A DNA stretch of 64,000 bases from Periplaneta americana (Eukaryota > Arthropoda > Insecta > Blattodea > Blattidae): positions 64,342,392 to 64,406,391 of the forward strand of contig NC_091119.1 of the NCBI RefSeq assembly GCF_040183065.1, in the 5' to 3' direction. The position numbers and the translations under genes are program-made. Each line of letters opens with the position of its first letter. Position 1 is the first letter of the stretch. Below are positions 21,739 to 34,017 of the stretch, piece after piece. The notes under the pieces were generated by a model, which saw nothing but the letters and a program-made list of their open reading frames with translations, ran no database searches and was not told the origin of the DNA.

Positions 21739-21944
21739 TCATTCCATACACTACACTTATACAAATACACATACACTCACCCCTAGAACAAGACATAACA
21801 CTCCACAGATACACATCATGTACAGCGTGGCCTGCCGAAGTGGTGTGAAATTAGAAAATGGATCACAGTCCTGCCATCTATCCGCAATATGTGGAACCCG
21901 AATCACGTAAAGTGGGTTGGCATTGAATACATACATACATACAG

Positions 21945-22195
21945 TCCACACCTGTGGAGTAACGGTTAGCGCATCTAACCGTGAAATCAGGTGGCCCGGG
22001 TTCGATTCCTGGTTGGGGCAAGTTACCTGGTTGAGCTTTTTTCCGGGCTTTTCCCTCAACCCAATATGAGCAAATGCTGGGTAACTTTCGGTGCTGGACC
22101 CCGGACTCATTTCACTGGCATCATCACCTTCTTCTCATTCAGACACTAAATAACCTAAGATGTTGATAAAGCGTCGTAAAATAACCTACTACTAA
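21945..22195 (+). repeat. SINE family 1 copy (tRNA-derived)
   Basis: The head TCCACACCTGTGGAGTAACG and B box GGGTTCGATTCC are followed by the family body (ACCTGGTTGAGC..., ATGAGCAAATGCTGGGTAAC, GCTGGACCCCGGACTCATTT) and the end GATGTTGATAAAGCGTCGTA. Other copies: 46392-46645, 48730-48991 and 60063-60188. Followed by an ACAT run (22197-22225). Confidence 0.88.
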
Positions 22196-22259
22196 CTACA
22201 TACATACATACATACATACATACATGTCATATTTTGAAGTTTTTTCTTTCTCGTGATAA

Positions 22260-23060
22260 GCGCAAGTGTGATGAAAGTGTATGTGAACCCAGTGAACAGA
22301 AATGTGTTAAAATCTCCCCCTAACTTTGTGACTTAAATGCAAGTTCAAATGTTTATAATGTAGACAAACCTCCAGGTGATATAAATGCATCGATATCTCC
22401 TCAACTCCATGACGTAAAGGTGAGTGCAAATGTTTCTAATACAGATGAACCATTTGATATCAGTGCATCAATCTACAATGGTCCATGCAAACCATGAAAG
22501 TCAGTTTACAAACAAACGTTATTGTATAATAAGAACAGAAGTTTTAACAGTACACAATTTGATAGCTATAAATTCACTGAATACTCTGACCAGAAATGTG
22601 CAGTTTTCTGTTTTCTTATATTTCGTTCAATCTGATTCAAGCAATGTTGAACATATTTTCACTAAATCTGGATTTTGCAATTGGAAAAAAATAGGAGAAA
22701 AACTTGCAAAACATGTTGATAGTGAATGTCATAAATCTTCAATAGTAAAATCGAACAGTTTTCTGGAAAGTGAACATAGCGGCACAATGATTTCAAAGCT
22801 AAGCGAGAAACACAAAGATGACATATTGCGTAACCGCTAAGCTGTGGCAACAATGGCCTGGGTCGCATTGCTTTGTGCTCGGCAAGACATTGGGCTTAGA
22901 GATCATCGCGAAACTATTTCGGATGATGATAATGTTAGATAATAATAAAGCGAATTTTGTTGAAATTTTAGAACTTATTAACCCTCACAACGTAGCTGCT
23001 CTAGAATTTCATGCTACTTATCTGGGGTCTTCTTGGCCGCAAGAATATTTGTCGTTAATA
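22260..23060 (+). mobile_element. hAT (ZMYM1-like) transposase N-terminal fragment
   Basis: Broken frames give a TTF-type zinc-finger segment, HIFTKSGFCNWKKIGEKLAK, then HVDSECHKSS, and further on ARQDIGLRDHRET and VEILELINPH, matching the order zf-TTF then DUF4371 in ZMYM1-like hAT transposases. No catalytic core. Confidence 0.6.
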
Positions 23061-24363
23061 ATTATTAGAGATGGAACATTTTTGTAGTCGCGATAAATGC
23101 GAAAAGTTTCCAAATGCTATGTAATTGTGCCTAGAGAAGAAATTTAATATTTTACGGTGGTTTTCTAATCTGCGATAAAATGCGAAATATAGGAGTTTCT
23201 GTGAATAAGTACGAAATTATAATTTCATCATTTTTTTTTTAATTTTGCATGCACTTTGATCAGCCTTTAAATTTTACTTGCACTTAAACATTCTTTGCTT
23301 TTTGTTCCAATCTGCCTCCCCTCTCCCCAGTTTTAAGCTTCTAGAACTGTCACTGGTAGCACAGAACACATTGAGGTCATGGCAATTGGTCAGTGTCAGG
23401 ACATTGTATATAAAACAAATTTTAAGTATATTATATATTAATGTACCGAAGTACATATGATATTTCCATGCAGATATTCTGCATCATCGTAAGATGAAAG
23501 AGTGAACGCAGACATTTTCCTCAATGGGCTAATAGTTTTCACCTCCTTTTGCTTAACCTGGAAATTGCTCTGTGGACTGTGGACTTGAGGTGGATGCATT
23601 ACTACTTGTTGCGTCACAAACGCCTTCAGTACGAAATTTCTTAATACCAAAATAATTAAGCGAATTCCCTTCTCTTTTTATTTATATTAATATTTAAATC
23701 TGTATGCCTATTACTTTTTAAAAATCACGACACTCGGGTGCACACTGCAATGGGAACTTGCGAAAAGACAGTGTTCACTATGACGTTCAGTTTCGAGGAC
23801 TGCATACAGACTGCCTAAATCATCAATTTAAATGAACAAATTTTTTGTTTATATTTCTCAGCTAATTGGTCACTGACATCTGAAACGTAGATGTTATTTC
23901 ATTCAGCTTTGAGAACAGATGATTCTCCGCTCATTGTTGTAATATTGCCGGATTTTCCTCTTTAATCACTGGCGAAGTCTTTGTTATTGTAGGCATGGCG
24001 ATAAAGCGGTAACAGTCTAGTCTGACTACTTTAATAATACTTTTTTTTAACTGGCAGCTCTAATAATATTTTTTCTCCCACCAATAACATTCAAGGATTT
24101 CGTTGTGATAGCTACTCGTCATCTCGATATGGAGAAAATTCCAGAATTGCAACACATGCTTTCAGTATCCAGCCTAATATAATGAAAAGTATAGTTGCCG
24201 CTCTCATTTATTACATTTTTCTTTGATTTGCCAATGGTTAAGGAGGAAAATTTGGCAGTAATAATCTGATTGCAGACAATTTTATGACCGGTCATAAACA
24301 GCGGTATTCCCTTTCCCGAATGTTGAAAGATTTCTAAGTCTGAAAAATTCCCAGTCATTAATG
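23061..24363. other. No gene seen
   Basis: AT-rich. A minus frame at 23650-23438 has a Ser/Gln-rich segment that could be a hAT N-terminus, but without a motif. Confidence 0.35.
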
Positions 24364-25002
24364 GTTTGGTCCAGGGCGGTTCCTTGGGGGAGGGAAGGGA
24401 GGAACGTCCTCCTCACAGTTTTCTTCTTTTGAAAGTGAATACCAAATAAAATATGTGCCTTCAAATTCAAGGAAGATTCGATAATTTTTAAGTTCACAGC
24501 TATAAGAAAACCTCGGTTGATCGAGTTTTAAACGATACGGGCTCATGTGCTGCTAGAAAACTGTGAGAAAGATGCGAGATTGTTTGTGTGGAGGAAAGCC
24601 AATCCATTCCTCCTTTACTGCAGTTAGCACACAAGACAACAGCGCACTAGCGGCCAGAGAAAGAAGCAGAGTTTTAAAGCAAGTAAATGAGCGGATGAGG
24701 AGATCCTCCTCTGAATCAGCGCATGGGCGGGAAAGAGAAACCGACTGGTCTTGCAGCAAGCTTGCTACCGCTGCCATCTAACGATCTTGCATTCAACCAG
24801 ACTATAACACATCTAGGAGGAGGCACAATAAAAACAGTTTTAACGCAACGCTATGAAAGACACCATATAAACTTTTTTTAAAAATTATAAATCAAAAATA
24901 TTATTCATTGCACTTTATATGTATAGGATACTATTCATGATTTGAGACTTTCGAGGATATTTGAAAGTTAAAGTCAAGTTTATATAAAACAAAGAGGAAG
25001 TA

Positions 25003-25468
25003 CCATTAAGCATGAGAAAAATTCGTACCGGCACCGGGAATCGAACCCAGGACCTCTCAGCTGTGCACGCTGAGTGCTCTCTAACCAACTGAGCTATGCC
25101 GGGACACGATTCACGACGCCGGCCGAACTCCTCTCGTAGTATCATGTTACGGCCTTACTACCTGCATTTAAGACGATACACGTCATATATATACAGAAGC
25201 GCATATTAAATGACTTTATGGCCATATTGAACAACAGTTTCTTAAAACTGTTAACATCATATATGTATCGAATATGAATGAGGTCTCGTCCACCTCATTA
25301 CATATTACACGACTAGTATGACTAGTCAGTTTGTTTTTTTTTTATTTATTTATTTATTTTTTTATATTATTTTTTTTTTTACTATTAAAAAAAAAAACAA
25401 ACTGACTAGTCATACTAGTCGTGCAATATGTAATGAGGTGGGCGAGACCTCATTCATATTCGATACAT
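25003..25468 (-). mobile_element. SINE-like insertion with tRNA module and palindrome
   Basis: Bounded by the perfect 12-bp repeat AAAGAGGAAGTA (24991-25002 and 25469-25480). The minus strand has CCCGGCATAGCTCAGTTGGT and CTGGGTTCGATTCCCGG near its 3' end (25106-25026). The other end is a near-perfect inverted repeat: arms 25262-25337 and 25394-25469 around an A/T-rich loop. Confidence 0.7.
25026..25106 (-). repeat. tRNA-like module of the SINE
   Basis: A box TAGCTCAGTTGGTTAGAG and B box GGTTCGATTCC are intact and the ends CCCGGCA/TGCCGG are complementary-looking. However, the anticodon arm has an over-long loop and the copy lies inside a transposon, so it is SINE-derived rather than a tRNA gene. 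Confidence 0.6.
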
Positions 25469-27122
25469 AAAGAGGAAGTAGTTCTACGTTAGTATCACAG
25501 ATCTTTTTGGCCCCTGAAATTCACTTCCATTCATTGTGTACTATACAGGGCAATAGCCAAGTTGTCAGTTTTGTACAAATATATTTGAAATTGAAAGTAG
25601 TACTCCAAACTACATTATTTTAACATAAAAAATTAATTGGCCTACGGCAACTTTGAACAATAATGGTAGTATGACTTTACAAGAACTGATATTCTTCAAA
25701 AGCATGTGATACTGATCTTTTAAAATGTACATGTGGCAACACAGACCACGTGGGTGGGTGCAGTGTTGTCGCTTTCCTCAGATTATTTCCCATTCCCATT
25801 TCTGCGGTTCCGATTACGTGTTAGTAGCTATAGTCTCTTCCAACACGTGTGATTCTGTATGTGCTCGAAAAATGCTGCAAGTGGAATTTCCTTGTAATTG
25901 TTAATTTGTGCAATTATTCAACATTGAATGGATGTGAAAACATTATATATTTTGGACAATTTAAGAAACTCAGTTTACAAGAACAGATTATTGCTATACA
26001 GAAGGGAAGACCAACCCCAACACTACCTGGTCTTACATGTAGGCTATGCATAATTTGTAGCAGGTTTCATTCAAGAAGGTGTCATTTCGTCCTGTTACCT
26101 TCTTTCCTCCTCTTAAGAAATATGCAGGAGCCGCCACTGGTTTGGTCACAGACATTAAAAAATAAGTGGTTTGGTCACTGGCATTTTGCTACACAATGCC
26201 ATTTAACTTAGTTAGATTTTAGAATTTAAGTTTAGAAACGATCTGAATCTGCGCTTTTCGATACAATCACGAAAATTATTCTTATTTTTACATAAAATGG
26301 TTATTCGTGAAAAATGTTAAAAAAATAAAATGACAAACTCCAGCAAAATATTTCGCGGTCAGGTTTAATTTTAATTTTATTGATGCCAGGATCAGGTGTG
26401 GCCTGGTGGTTGAGAAATACTGCTCTAATTCTATAATAGAAGTACGTAATTTTGAATTGGATAGATAGCATATTATTGAGGACTGAATATAACATTATAT
26501 ATAACTGTCCTCAGCATACGGTGTGGTATTTTCATAAACTGCCACAGATATTATCACCATTCAAGAATTTTCAGTCAGAATCTCATACAACGAAAGTTAT
26601 GTTTGTAATGTTAATCTACAAGCGTGACACGGTGTATACAAAAGGGAATTTACTTTGATATATTGAATATACATTATCACATTAATTATTAGCCTAATGG
26701 ATATTTAATTTACTTTTCAAAATCAGCCCGCCCCTCACCTAGTACAAAAGGACATTAAAAGTTAGCTACTTTGGAACCATTGACATGTTTTCTGTCATGC
26801 TTTCACGTAACATAATAGAATTAAATCTCAATTACATCGAGAAATCATTAATCTTAATTTATATTACAGATATGAACTAATTTTATATAGGCACTTTACC
26901 TGTATGAATTAATTGCATTTTATTTATTTGCAATGTTCTGTAAACATACAATTCTTATTGGTCAAGCTCAAAAGAGTCAGTGCAACAATCGACTGTGATT
27001 ATTCAGTGAATTACAATATATGGACTTCTTATAGAAGCGATATTCGCTATATGGTTAGGCCTATATGGACAATATTTTGCAATATTTATATATTTACTCA
27101 GTTACCTTCAGTTCTCCGTAAA

Positions 27123-27124
<2 letters not shown>

Positions 27125-27188
<64 letters not shown>
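27125..27188. repeat. (TTA)n microsatellite
   Basis: About 20 TTA triplets. Confidence 0.95.
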
Positions 27189-27694
27189 GTGCGGAACATA
27201 ATTACAAAAACAATTGCAATAGTATACATCATTTTCGTATAATTTGACTGAAAGGAATTCGATTTTTTAATTACTCTCAACTGAATACGGACAAAACTAG
27301 CACTAAAAGGACTTAGAAATTGCTGTTTGCATTCAAAACTGGACATATAAGAAACATTTATTATGCTTGTCTTCATTTTTTCAACCAAACACAGACATAT
27401 CCCATTGTGTAGTTATGGAGATAGAAAGTAGGCCTAATCCATTCAATTCACAGATAACTGTAAAATGATTGTTTTATATTATAGTGAATAATAAATACTT
27501 TCGATAATGAGTGAAATTTAGTCTCTTTCACTTTGCAGCACTGGCTTTCTATAGGCAGTAACATGGAGCAATATTGTGTTTGTATAATAAATGTGGAATC
27601 TCGGAAGAGAAAGCTCTCTTTACTCTTAAAGAGAGGTAAAAAAATTGCCTCTCCATCATTAAATTTGGAATGAAACGGAAGCAGGTGTCACTAA

Positions 27695-27972
27695 GGTATT
27701 GGAAGTCCGCCTCCTTGGTCTTGAGGTAGCATGCTGGACTCCTGATCAGATGACCTGGGTTTGATTCCCGGTTGTGAAGTCAGGGGGATTTAATTCGAAC
27801 CTCTTCACAGGGACTGATTGTCCATTGTCCAAGTATGTGTGGTGTCTCGCAGTGGCCTCTGGGTACTCTGACCCAGTAAACGGGGAAGTCCTGCATTGTG
27901 TGTGTTCAGTAGAATTGTGGGTCTAGGTACAATCAGAATGCGGTGCCGAAATTAGTATATAAAAAAAAAAAA
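27695..27972 (+). repeat. SINE copy with poly(A) tail
   Basis: A tRNA-like head with TTGGTCTTGAGGTAGCATGC and GGGTTTGATTCCCGG is followed by a unique body (GTGTCTCGCAGTGGCCTCTG) and ends in an A-run at 27961-27972. A different family from the 21945 type. Confidence 0.7.
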
Positions 27973-28035
27973 GCTATTGGAATAGAATCTGGAGATACAC
28001 GAATATCTGACGGATCACTTTCTTGGTACAACAAT

Positions 28036-28214
28036 AGTCTAGTATATACAGTCACGAAGCTCAATACATAGTAAATATGCATTCATAGATAGTTGCTAAC
28101 CACTAGGATCGTTATTGTCGCCTCATCACAGACAATGCGAAATAGTAGGCCTACCTGCACAGTCTATTGTTCCTAGTGCCCTCATAAACTCAAGCTTCAT
28201 AACTGTATATAATA
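28036..28214 (+). repeat. Inverted-repeat MITE related to the 41428-42923 element
   Basis: AGTCTAGTATATACAGTCAC and GAAGCTCAATACATAG at the left mirror AAGCTTCATAACTGTATATA at the right. The left 100 bp matches the right end of the 41428-42923 element, and GTCTATTGTTCCTAG (28162-28176) matches its left subterminal part. Confidence 0.55.
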
Positions 28215-28309
28215 CAGTGGCATATGCTGAACCTGGAGTATGGGTGTTCTGTTAAAAATATATAGGCTAATTGGTCTACAGTCGCGCGAGTTTAGTAGAA
28301 ATGTCAAAT

Positions 28310-28960
28310 TCATTAACTACTCGTGCTATTTGACTACATAAACCATTTCTGTTCTATCAGCACTAACATCTACAAAGCCCAAGAATCTTTCATAGACATA
28401 GTGGAGAATTGTAGATAGTTGAGATTTGTTCTCAATATCAGAAGTTTCATCAAGTATTATAGCTACAAATGAAACTGAGTTGATTTCATTTTTTATTTCT
28501 TCTTTTTCTACATCAGTAATAGCATTTTAATCGTTCTATAGTGGGAGGATGACAAGAAGATGCAGAGAACAGAGACGAATGGCGATATATCGTTAATGAG
28601 GCTAAAAACCTCTTAGGTTTTGAAATGCCCTAAATTGATTGATTGTAATAACTTTTATGGTATCATTTTGAATCAATGGAGAAGTTCCTGGAAACACTGT
28701 GGAAAAATTTAGGTGGTTTTCGTAAATCATATTTTTTTAACACATTCAAAAATTCTAAAAAATTTCCTTTGTTCAAAGAACTATCTGATTCGTCTTGTCC
28801 CTGTAGAGGGAGTTCCTGGTTAGCTAGAAGACAAATAGCGTCAAAGATGATTCGCATTAATACATCTCTATTTTCCTTTACGCCTTCGTTATATTTATTG
28901 GTATCAGTTCTTCAATGATCATCAAGTAAAGTATCAATTCACTTGAATAATTTCAGGGGA
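28310..28960 (-). mobile_element. hAT (ZMYM1-like) DUF4371 fragment
   Basis: The minus strand encodes ICLLANQELPLQGQDESDSS, LNKGNFLEFLNVLKKYD (28845-28735) and, beyond a small insertion, AIILDETSDIENKSQLSTIL (about 28460-28401), the catalytic-Asp region of hAT transposases. The order is colinear with ZMYM1-like proteins. Confidence 0.7.
28525..28640 (+). mobile_element. LINE 3' tail inserted in the hAT fragment
   Basis: GGGAGGATGACAAGAAGATG, GAGACGAATGGCGATAT and TTAATGAGGCTAAAAACCTC correspond to the end of a non-LTR ORF2 (WRxNEAKxLLGFEMP-like). It splits the hAT reading on the opposite strand. Confidence 0.5.
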
Positions 28961-29045
28961 AAAATCGTTCCGGGGCTGGGTATCGATCTCATGACCCTTC
29001 ATTTAGCGCACGAATGCTCTACCGACTGAGCTATCCCAGGAACCA
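28955..29045 (-). repeat. tRNA-like SINE module
   Basis: On the minus strand TCCTGGGATAGCTCAGTCGG starts a tRNA-like fold. Acceptor ends TCCTGGG/CCCCGGA pair at 6 of 7 positions, D-arm GCTC/GAGC and anticodon stem TTCGT/ATGAA pair. The T arm is defective and it is followed by GAACGATTTTTCCCC, the same junction type as the SINE at 25003. Confidence 0.55.
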
Positions 29046-29744
29046 TACACGACACCATCACAATTCTTCCCTTTATATCCACACAACGCATCCAATATTA
29101 ACTTACACCGTGACCTGGGAATCCTCACCATTAAGGAAGAAAACTTTCTACAGTTTGTTTATTATCAGCATTGACTCAACTCACATCAAATCCTCTGTAC
29201 AACAGTGAAGTAATGTATCGCCTCAAGTGCCATCACACTATTGATTTGGCATTTCGTTTTGTGAACAATAACTAGAGAGTTGTCTAACAGCGCTTAGATT
29301 TTCTTGTACAATCTTGAAACACATATATAAATATTCCTTTGGGAACAGATTGTAAAGCAGCAGTGATTAATAATAATAATAAAAAAAAACTTCTGCTTTC
29401 AATAGCTCGAAATATACCGAGTGTGTAAAAAGTTACACCGAATTTTGAATGCAAGAACTATTATTTACTTATTTGTTTCAACACCAGGGTTACCTGAAAC
29501 AAACCATAACCATGACACAGTAATTCTACTCACATTCAACAAAAGCTTCACAAAATAATAACGATAATACTAATACTACTCCTTGTAAAGGGGCACATCT
29601 GCATGAATAGAAATCATGCGTAATTTTGTACACACCTGGTATTATCTATATGAGATCCTCCAAGTAAATATTGAGTGTTGCTAGAGGTACTATAGCTTGT
29701 TAGGCTAATTGGCCAACTATATTGTGATGATCAGGAGATATATA

Positions 29745-30747
29745 CAGTAAAAGCCTGATATAGCGCGGTCCGATTTACCGCGGGGAATGTATGTCCTCAG
29801 TAAAAACATAAAATATACAATACATATAGTGGAAATCAACCTTTACAAAAATCAATGTAAACGGTAATACTGCTTAGTGTTTTTTGCAGCATAACGTGTT
29901 GCATCAGCAGGTACATAAATGCATGCACAGCCCTTAGTGGACAATAATCTTTTCTTCTTGGCTGTAAAACTGCATTCCAAGGGATTTTGTAGGCATAACG
30001 TGAAACAATTTATGCATTAACAAGTCATAAATACATTTTTATTTTAGTTTTCTCAAATCTTGCAAAGTGAAAGTTATACTGTGCCATGTTTTAGTCTGTG
30101 TCATATGTTCTGAGTGTTAAGTTATTCAGTATTAGTCTGTGTGTGGGTCGAAATTGACAGCAGCGAGCTGGTTTCAGAGTGCATAACTGATGAAGATATC
30201 ATAAACATTACATGGAATGAGAATGGTGGTGAAAATGAAGAAATCGATGATAAAGATGGCGGTGATGAAAATGTTGTAGAAGAGAAGTGTTACTGAAGTG
30301 ATATCTCATCTAAATAATGTAATGTCTAGGTTAGAAAGACAAAGTGAACGAAACAGTGTTCGTCTCCTCCATCTTGCCGATATAAAACAATATGTGGAGA
30401 AGAAATGCAGTGATTTAGTTCACTAAACAAAACTTACGGACATTTTTAAGTCAGTGTAAAATCAGGATAGTTTATAAACAGTGAAGTGAACTATTGCTAA
30501 AAACAATACAATAACAAGTTTCATGGAATAAACTGCATTACTAGTGAGTGTTTAGTTTATATTACAGTACGTACCACATTATTTAAATTCATGTATAGAG
30601 TTATAGTGCATGAAATTACCGGCTTTACCCATCTCCATGTGACTTGTCATTTCCTTAACACATGGACTAAATATAATATAATATAATATAATAGCTATAA
30701 TGTGGGAGTTATGTCCCCGAACAACTGCGCTATATGGGCTTTTACTG
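29745..30747 (+). mobile_element. Short pogo/Tigger-like transposon, ends intact
   Basis: CAGTAAAAGCCTGATATAGC at 29745 and, on the minus strand from 30747, CAGTAAAAGCCCATATAGCG form the TIRs, flanked by TA dinucleotides (29743-29744, 30748-30749) as pogo elements require. Inside, the plus strand at about 30150-30296 reads ELVSECITDEDIINITWNEN, then an acidic tail, the C-terminus of a CENP-B/jerky-like transposase. The rest of the gene is deleted. Confidence 0.78.
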
Positions 30748-31209
30748 TATATAATTCTTAATACCTACTTAATTTTGAGATAATTTATTTAGGTATATGA
30801 TATAATATGAATGAGCCATTTTTGTCCCATGAAGGGCTAAGGCATCCTAAAAGGGACAGCTCGTTTCAAAACTTATATGGTGAGGTAATCCACATGATAT
30901 TGTATAAATATTACAGCTATTATTACATCAGAGATAAAGAAAATAAATACTTAAATATTAGTGGTAACAGAGACCAAGACGAAAGAAAAAGGATCATTAG
31001 ATATAGATGATTATAAATTTTCCAATGATAGCCTACCTAACTAGGGTTTCTATTGAAGAAAAAATTGAATTAAATATAAATATTCTTTTAGAATTGATTA
31101 GGAGGCCAATTATTAAACCCTGGTTGGGGCAGCTATCAAATATCTATCATATACTCTGGGGTAGAAAAAAGAGCAGCATCGGGTATTGTATCATGATCCA
31201 TAAAAGTTT

Positions 31210-32480
31210 AAAATAAAGGATATCAGATGATAGACGACATTAAGATATAGGGATCATATGCAGGCACAAAGAGGAAGGCAAAAAGAAAATAGGAAAGACT
31301 GGAGAATGCTGGGTTTGCAGTGAAAGACCTGTCCTTGGGCAGAACACTATGAAGGAATGAAGTTATTGTTGGATCAACGACCGAATTATTTCAGTCAGAA
31401 TCAGAACTAGTAGAAGCCATTGTAACATAGTAGGAATGCATGCACCAGGAGAAAAGGAAATCTATAAAAAGCTTCAAGAATGCACAGACTCAACAAGGAA
31501 AAATGATTATTTACTAATTTTAGGGGACACAAATATTATGAAAAGATTGCTGTTTCTTAACAAACAAGGAACAAACAAATCACTTTTGCAGTGGTGTAGC
31601 CAGCAGGTGGGCCTGGGCCCACCCAAAAAATATGCGAATTTTTGCGTTTTCTATGGAAAATACCCAACATTAAAACTAAACCATGGATCCAGAGCAATAG
31701 TTACAGTCGATAGCATTAAGGTAAGAAGTAAAAAATGCGTTCATTTCTTCAAGAACCAATTTAACTGTGTTGACTTAGGCCTAAAAAATTATCTGGCAGC
31801 GATAAAAAGAAGGAAGCCATGGAGGCTACTGAATTGTTACATCAGCTAGAAAAATTTGATACCTTATTTTATTTGGTATGTTTAGACGATATTCTTGCTT
31901 TTGCAAATTCATTATCGGAAGCATCTCAGTCTCCAAAAATGGATATTAGTAAATGTTCGTCCTTCAATAAGGCAATGATATAAAACTTTTCAAAGCTCTG
32001 AAACGAAGAAAAATTCGACAATCATGTCAAGCACAAAGCTTTGTAATCTAGCAATTCTATCCATTGAGAGAAAGAAAAGTTGGGATTTGTTGAAGGACCA
32101 GTCATCAGCGATCGACAGATTCGTTGCTAGGAAATCTCGACAGCTCCAGTTCACCTTATGAAGCATTTGTATGGGTATGCCTTGCATGATTGCTTATCAT
32201 AATTTTGCATGTTATTAAATAAGACTTCCGAGAATGAGTTTGAAGAGAGTTGACAGCAGCGGCATTGTCAGGAGATGGGTCAGGTACTTTCTCAACCCTA
32301 CATATCAGGCCCACCCAAAATAGTCTGGCTATGCCACTGCACTTTTGCAATCTGTAGCCTATTCCATTTTGAGTATACACATGACAAAGTTGGATATATC
32401 AAAGAATTCAGTAATATCAATGGATTGGTAAACCACGTATTCTTCATGGCACTTCAGCAGATTCTTCAATGATAATTCAT
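31210..32480 (+). mobile_element. LINE fragments (RT tail, then endonuclease) split by a hAT
   Basis: 31218-31350 holds the RT C-terminal tail (MIDDIKI, GSYAGTKRKA, KDWRMLGLQ). 31372-31580 reads RIIISVRIRTSRSHCNIVGM and EIYKKLQECTDSTRKNDYLL, ILGDTNI, an APE-type endonuclease with its GDxN motif weakened to GDTN. A hAT follows at 31589. The piece after 32348 continues without a clear motif. Confidence 0.6.
31589..32339 (+). mobile_element. Small hAT transposon with perfect TSD
   Basis: The ends CAGTGGTGTAGCCAG (31589) and CAGTGGCATAGCCAG (minus, from 32339) are flanked by CACTTTTG at 31581-31588 and 32340-32347. The interior encodes ZMYM1-like remnants: FDTLFYLVCLDDILAFANSL, SEASQSPKMDISK, and KLCNLAILSIERKKS, the hAT C-terminal dimerisation region. 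751 bp, an internal-deletion copy. Confidence 0.8.
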
Positions 32481-34014
32481 TCCTCCCCAAAAAGCCCAGT
32501 CTGCTCAGCAGGAAAAGTGCCAATAAAACAAAACAAAAAAAAATGTAGGACTTGGAAAAGATAAACCATTACATTCCAAGTGAGCATATTATGCTCTTTT
32601 ATGAATAAATTCCAGCTGGCCTACAGATGACTGCAAAACAGTACATCCCAAGTGAAAAAACTTATTTCTCTTTATCATTCATAATTTGTTTTCTATTTTT
32701 ATTCCATTTATCATTATTATACATTTTGTTTGTTGATTGTGTATGATTTTCAGTAAAATAATTCAAGAACATCACTAAAATATCTGTATCTTATTTGTTT
32801 TTACATATGAAATTACTTTTTTTAAAAGGGCGGCTTTCTTCATATTTAAACATCAATAAAAATTTAAGTATCTGCATACTTTAAGAATCAACAAACGTGA
32901 TCCAGGCTATCAGCCCAGATTTTTGGAATTCCTGTATATTTCCAGATAGTTTTCCTCTAAAATAGTTTTTTTTTTTTTTTTCAATTTCTCACACGTTTAC
33001 TTTTTCTGACTTATGCCCTTCAAAAAAAAGTCAATTCATTTATGTGAACAGGCATGATTGGAGTACAATGAAGTACAATAACAAAAGACTAATCTGCATA
33101 ATGTTTCATTATACAAGTACGTATACATTTCTTAAAATTGGTTAAAATTCAAGAGTTAGCTATGAACACAAATATGCAGAGCATACACATTTGAATACTG
33201 GACATACAAAAGGCTTAAGTGCCAAAAAGATTAACACTAGAAAACAGGGACTTCTTATGCAATTAGTAATGTAATATCATACATTTTGTATATCTATGGG
33301 AGAAGCTGGGTTCTAAATAAAATTACAATGGGACTTATCCTCTTTTCTTACCGAATTGAGCCAGGGGACATACTCTAATTTTGGAAAAAATAATTTTCAA
33401 AGATATTGACACTTAGTCTTTTTATGTCCAGTCTTAATTTTTTTTTGTGTTGCTTGTTTCTTCAGAGTTGCATGACCAGCAGTCTTTCGTGCCTGGCATC
33501 AGAGGTGGCAATGGCGTAAGTGAAGAAAATTTATTTGGTGTCTGATAAAATCGTTGTTTTCAAACTCTCTTTTGCCTGGCAAGGTTGATTCCACGTGCAG
33601 CAAGAACACTTAAAAATATAACTGTACAGTTCTAGTAATTGCATTTGTTATATATTATGGTAAAATTAGAGCCAAATTTACACCAGATTCTGCATTTTCA
33701 CAGAGAACATGAAGAAAGTCATCTCAGACCACCTATATGGACACTTTCGTAGGCTTTAATGAGGTTCAAGATCATTGTTAGATCCATAATATTGATGTGT
33801 TGAACTATGAGTCACTGGTTTTCACTCTTATCATTTTACTATCCATCAGAGGCTCATTGTCATCAGCTTTTTAGATGCTTTATTACTTCATGTATTCTCT
33901 TTATTGTAATTCAAGTGGCAGTATATTTGGCTACAAATGCAGCAAGGCTAGATTCATCTCAAGAAAGTGGTTATCTCTCTTCTGAAGAGACTGGATGCAT
34001 ATCCTCCTCTTGTC
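32481..34014. other. No gene seen
   Basis: AT-rich. CATTCCAAGTGAGCA/CATCCCAAGTGAAAA repeat near 32574 and 32645. The short frame at 33807-34049 has no signature. Confidence 0.4.
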
Positions 34015-34017
34015 TTA

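Larger units (their letters stand above)
24372..26139. mobile_element. hAT transposon with perfect 8-bp TSD
   Basis: The ends CAGGGCGGTTCCT (24372) and, on the other strand, CAGTGGCGGCTCCT (26139) are flanked by GTTTGGTC at 24364-24371 and 26140-26147. The interior has only a trace of ZMYM1-like coding (FGQFKKLSLQEQIIAIQKGR, 25956-26015, plus). It contains a SINE-like insertion (25003-25468) with its own TSD. Confidence 0.75.

Noticed and set aside
21547-21786. Poly-His frame
   Set aside because: Translation of a CAT/CAC microsatellite with no coding context.
23438-23650. Possible exon or hAT N-terminus
   Set aside because: Ser/Gln-rich but lacks any zinc-finger or catalytic motif and has no convincing splice sites.
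25026-25106. A working tRNA gene
   Set aside because: A and B boxes are good, but the anticodon loop is too long and it lies within a TSD-bounded insertion.
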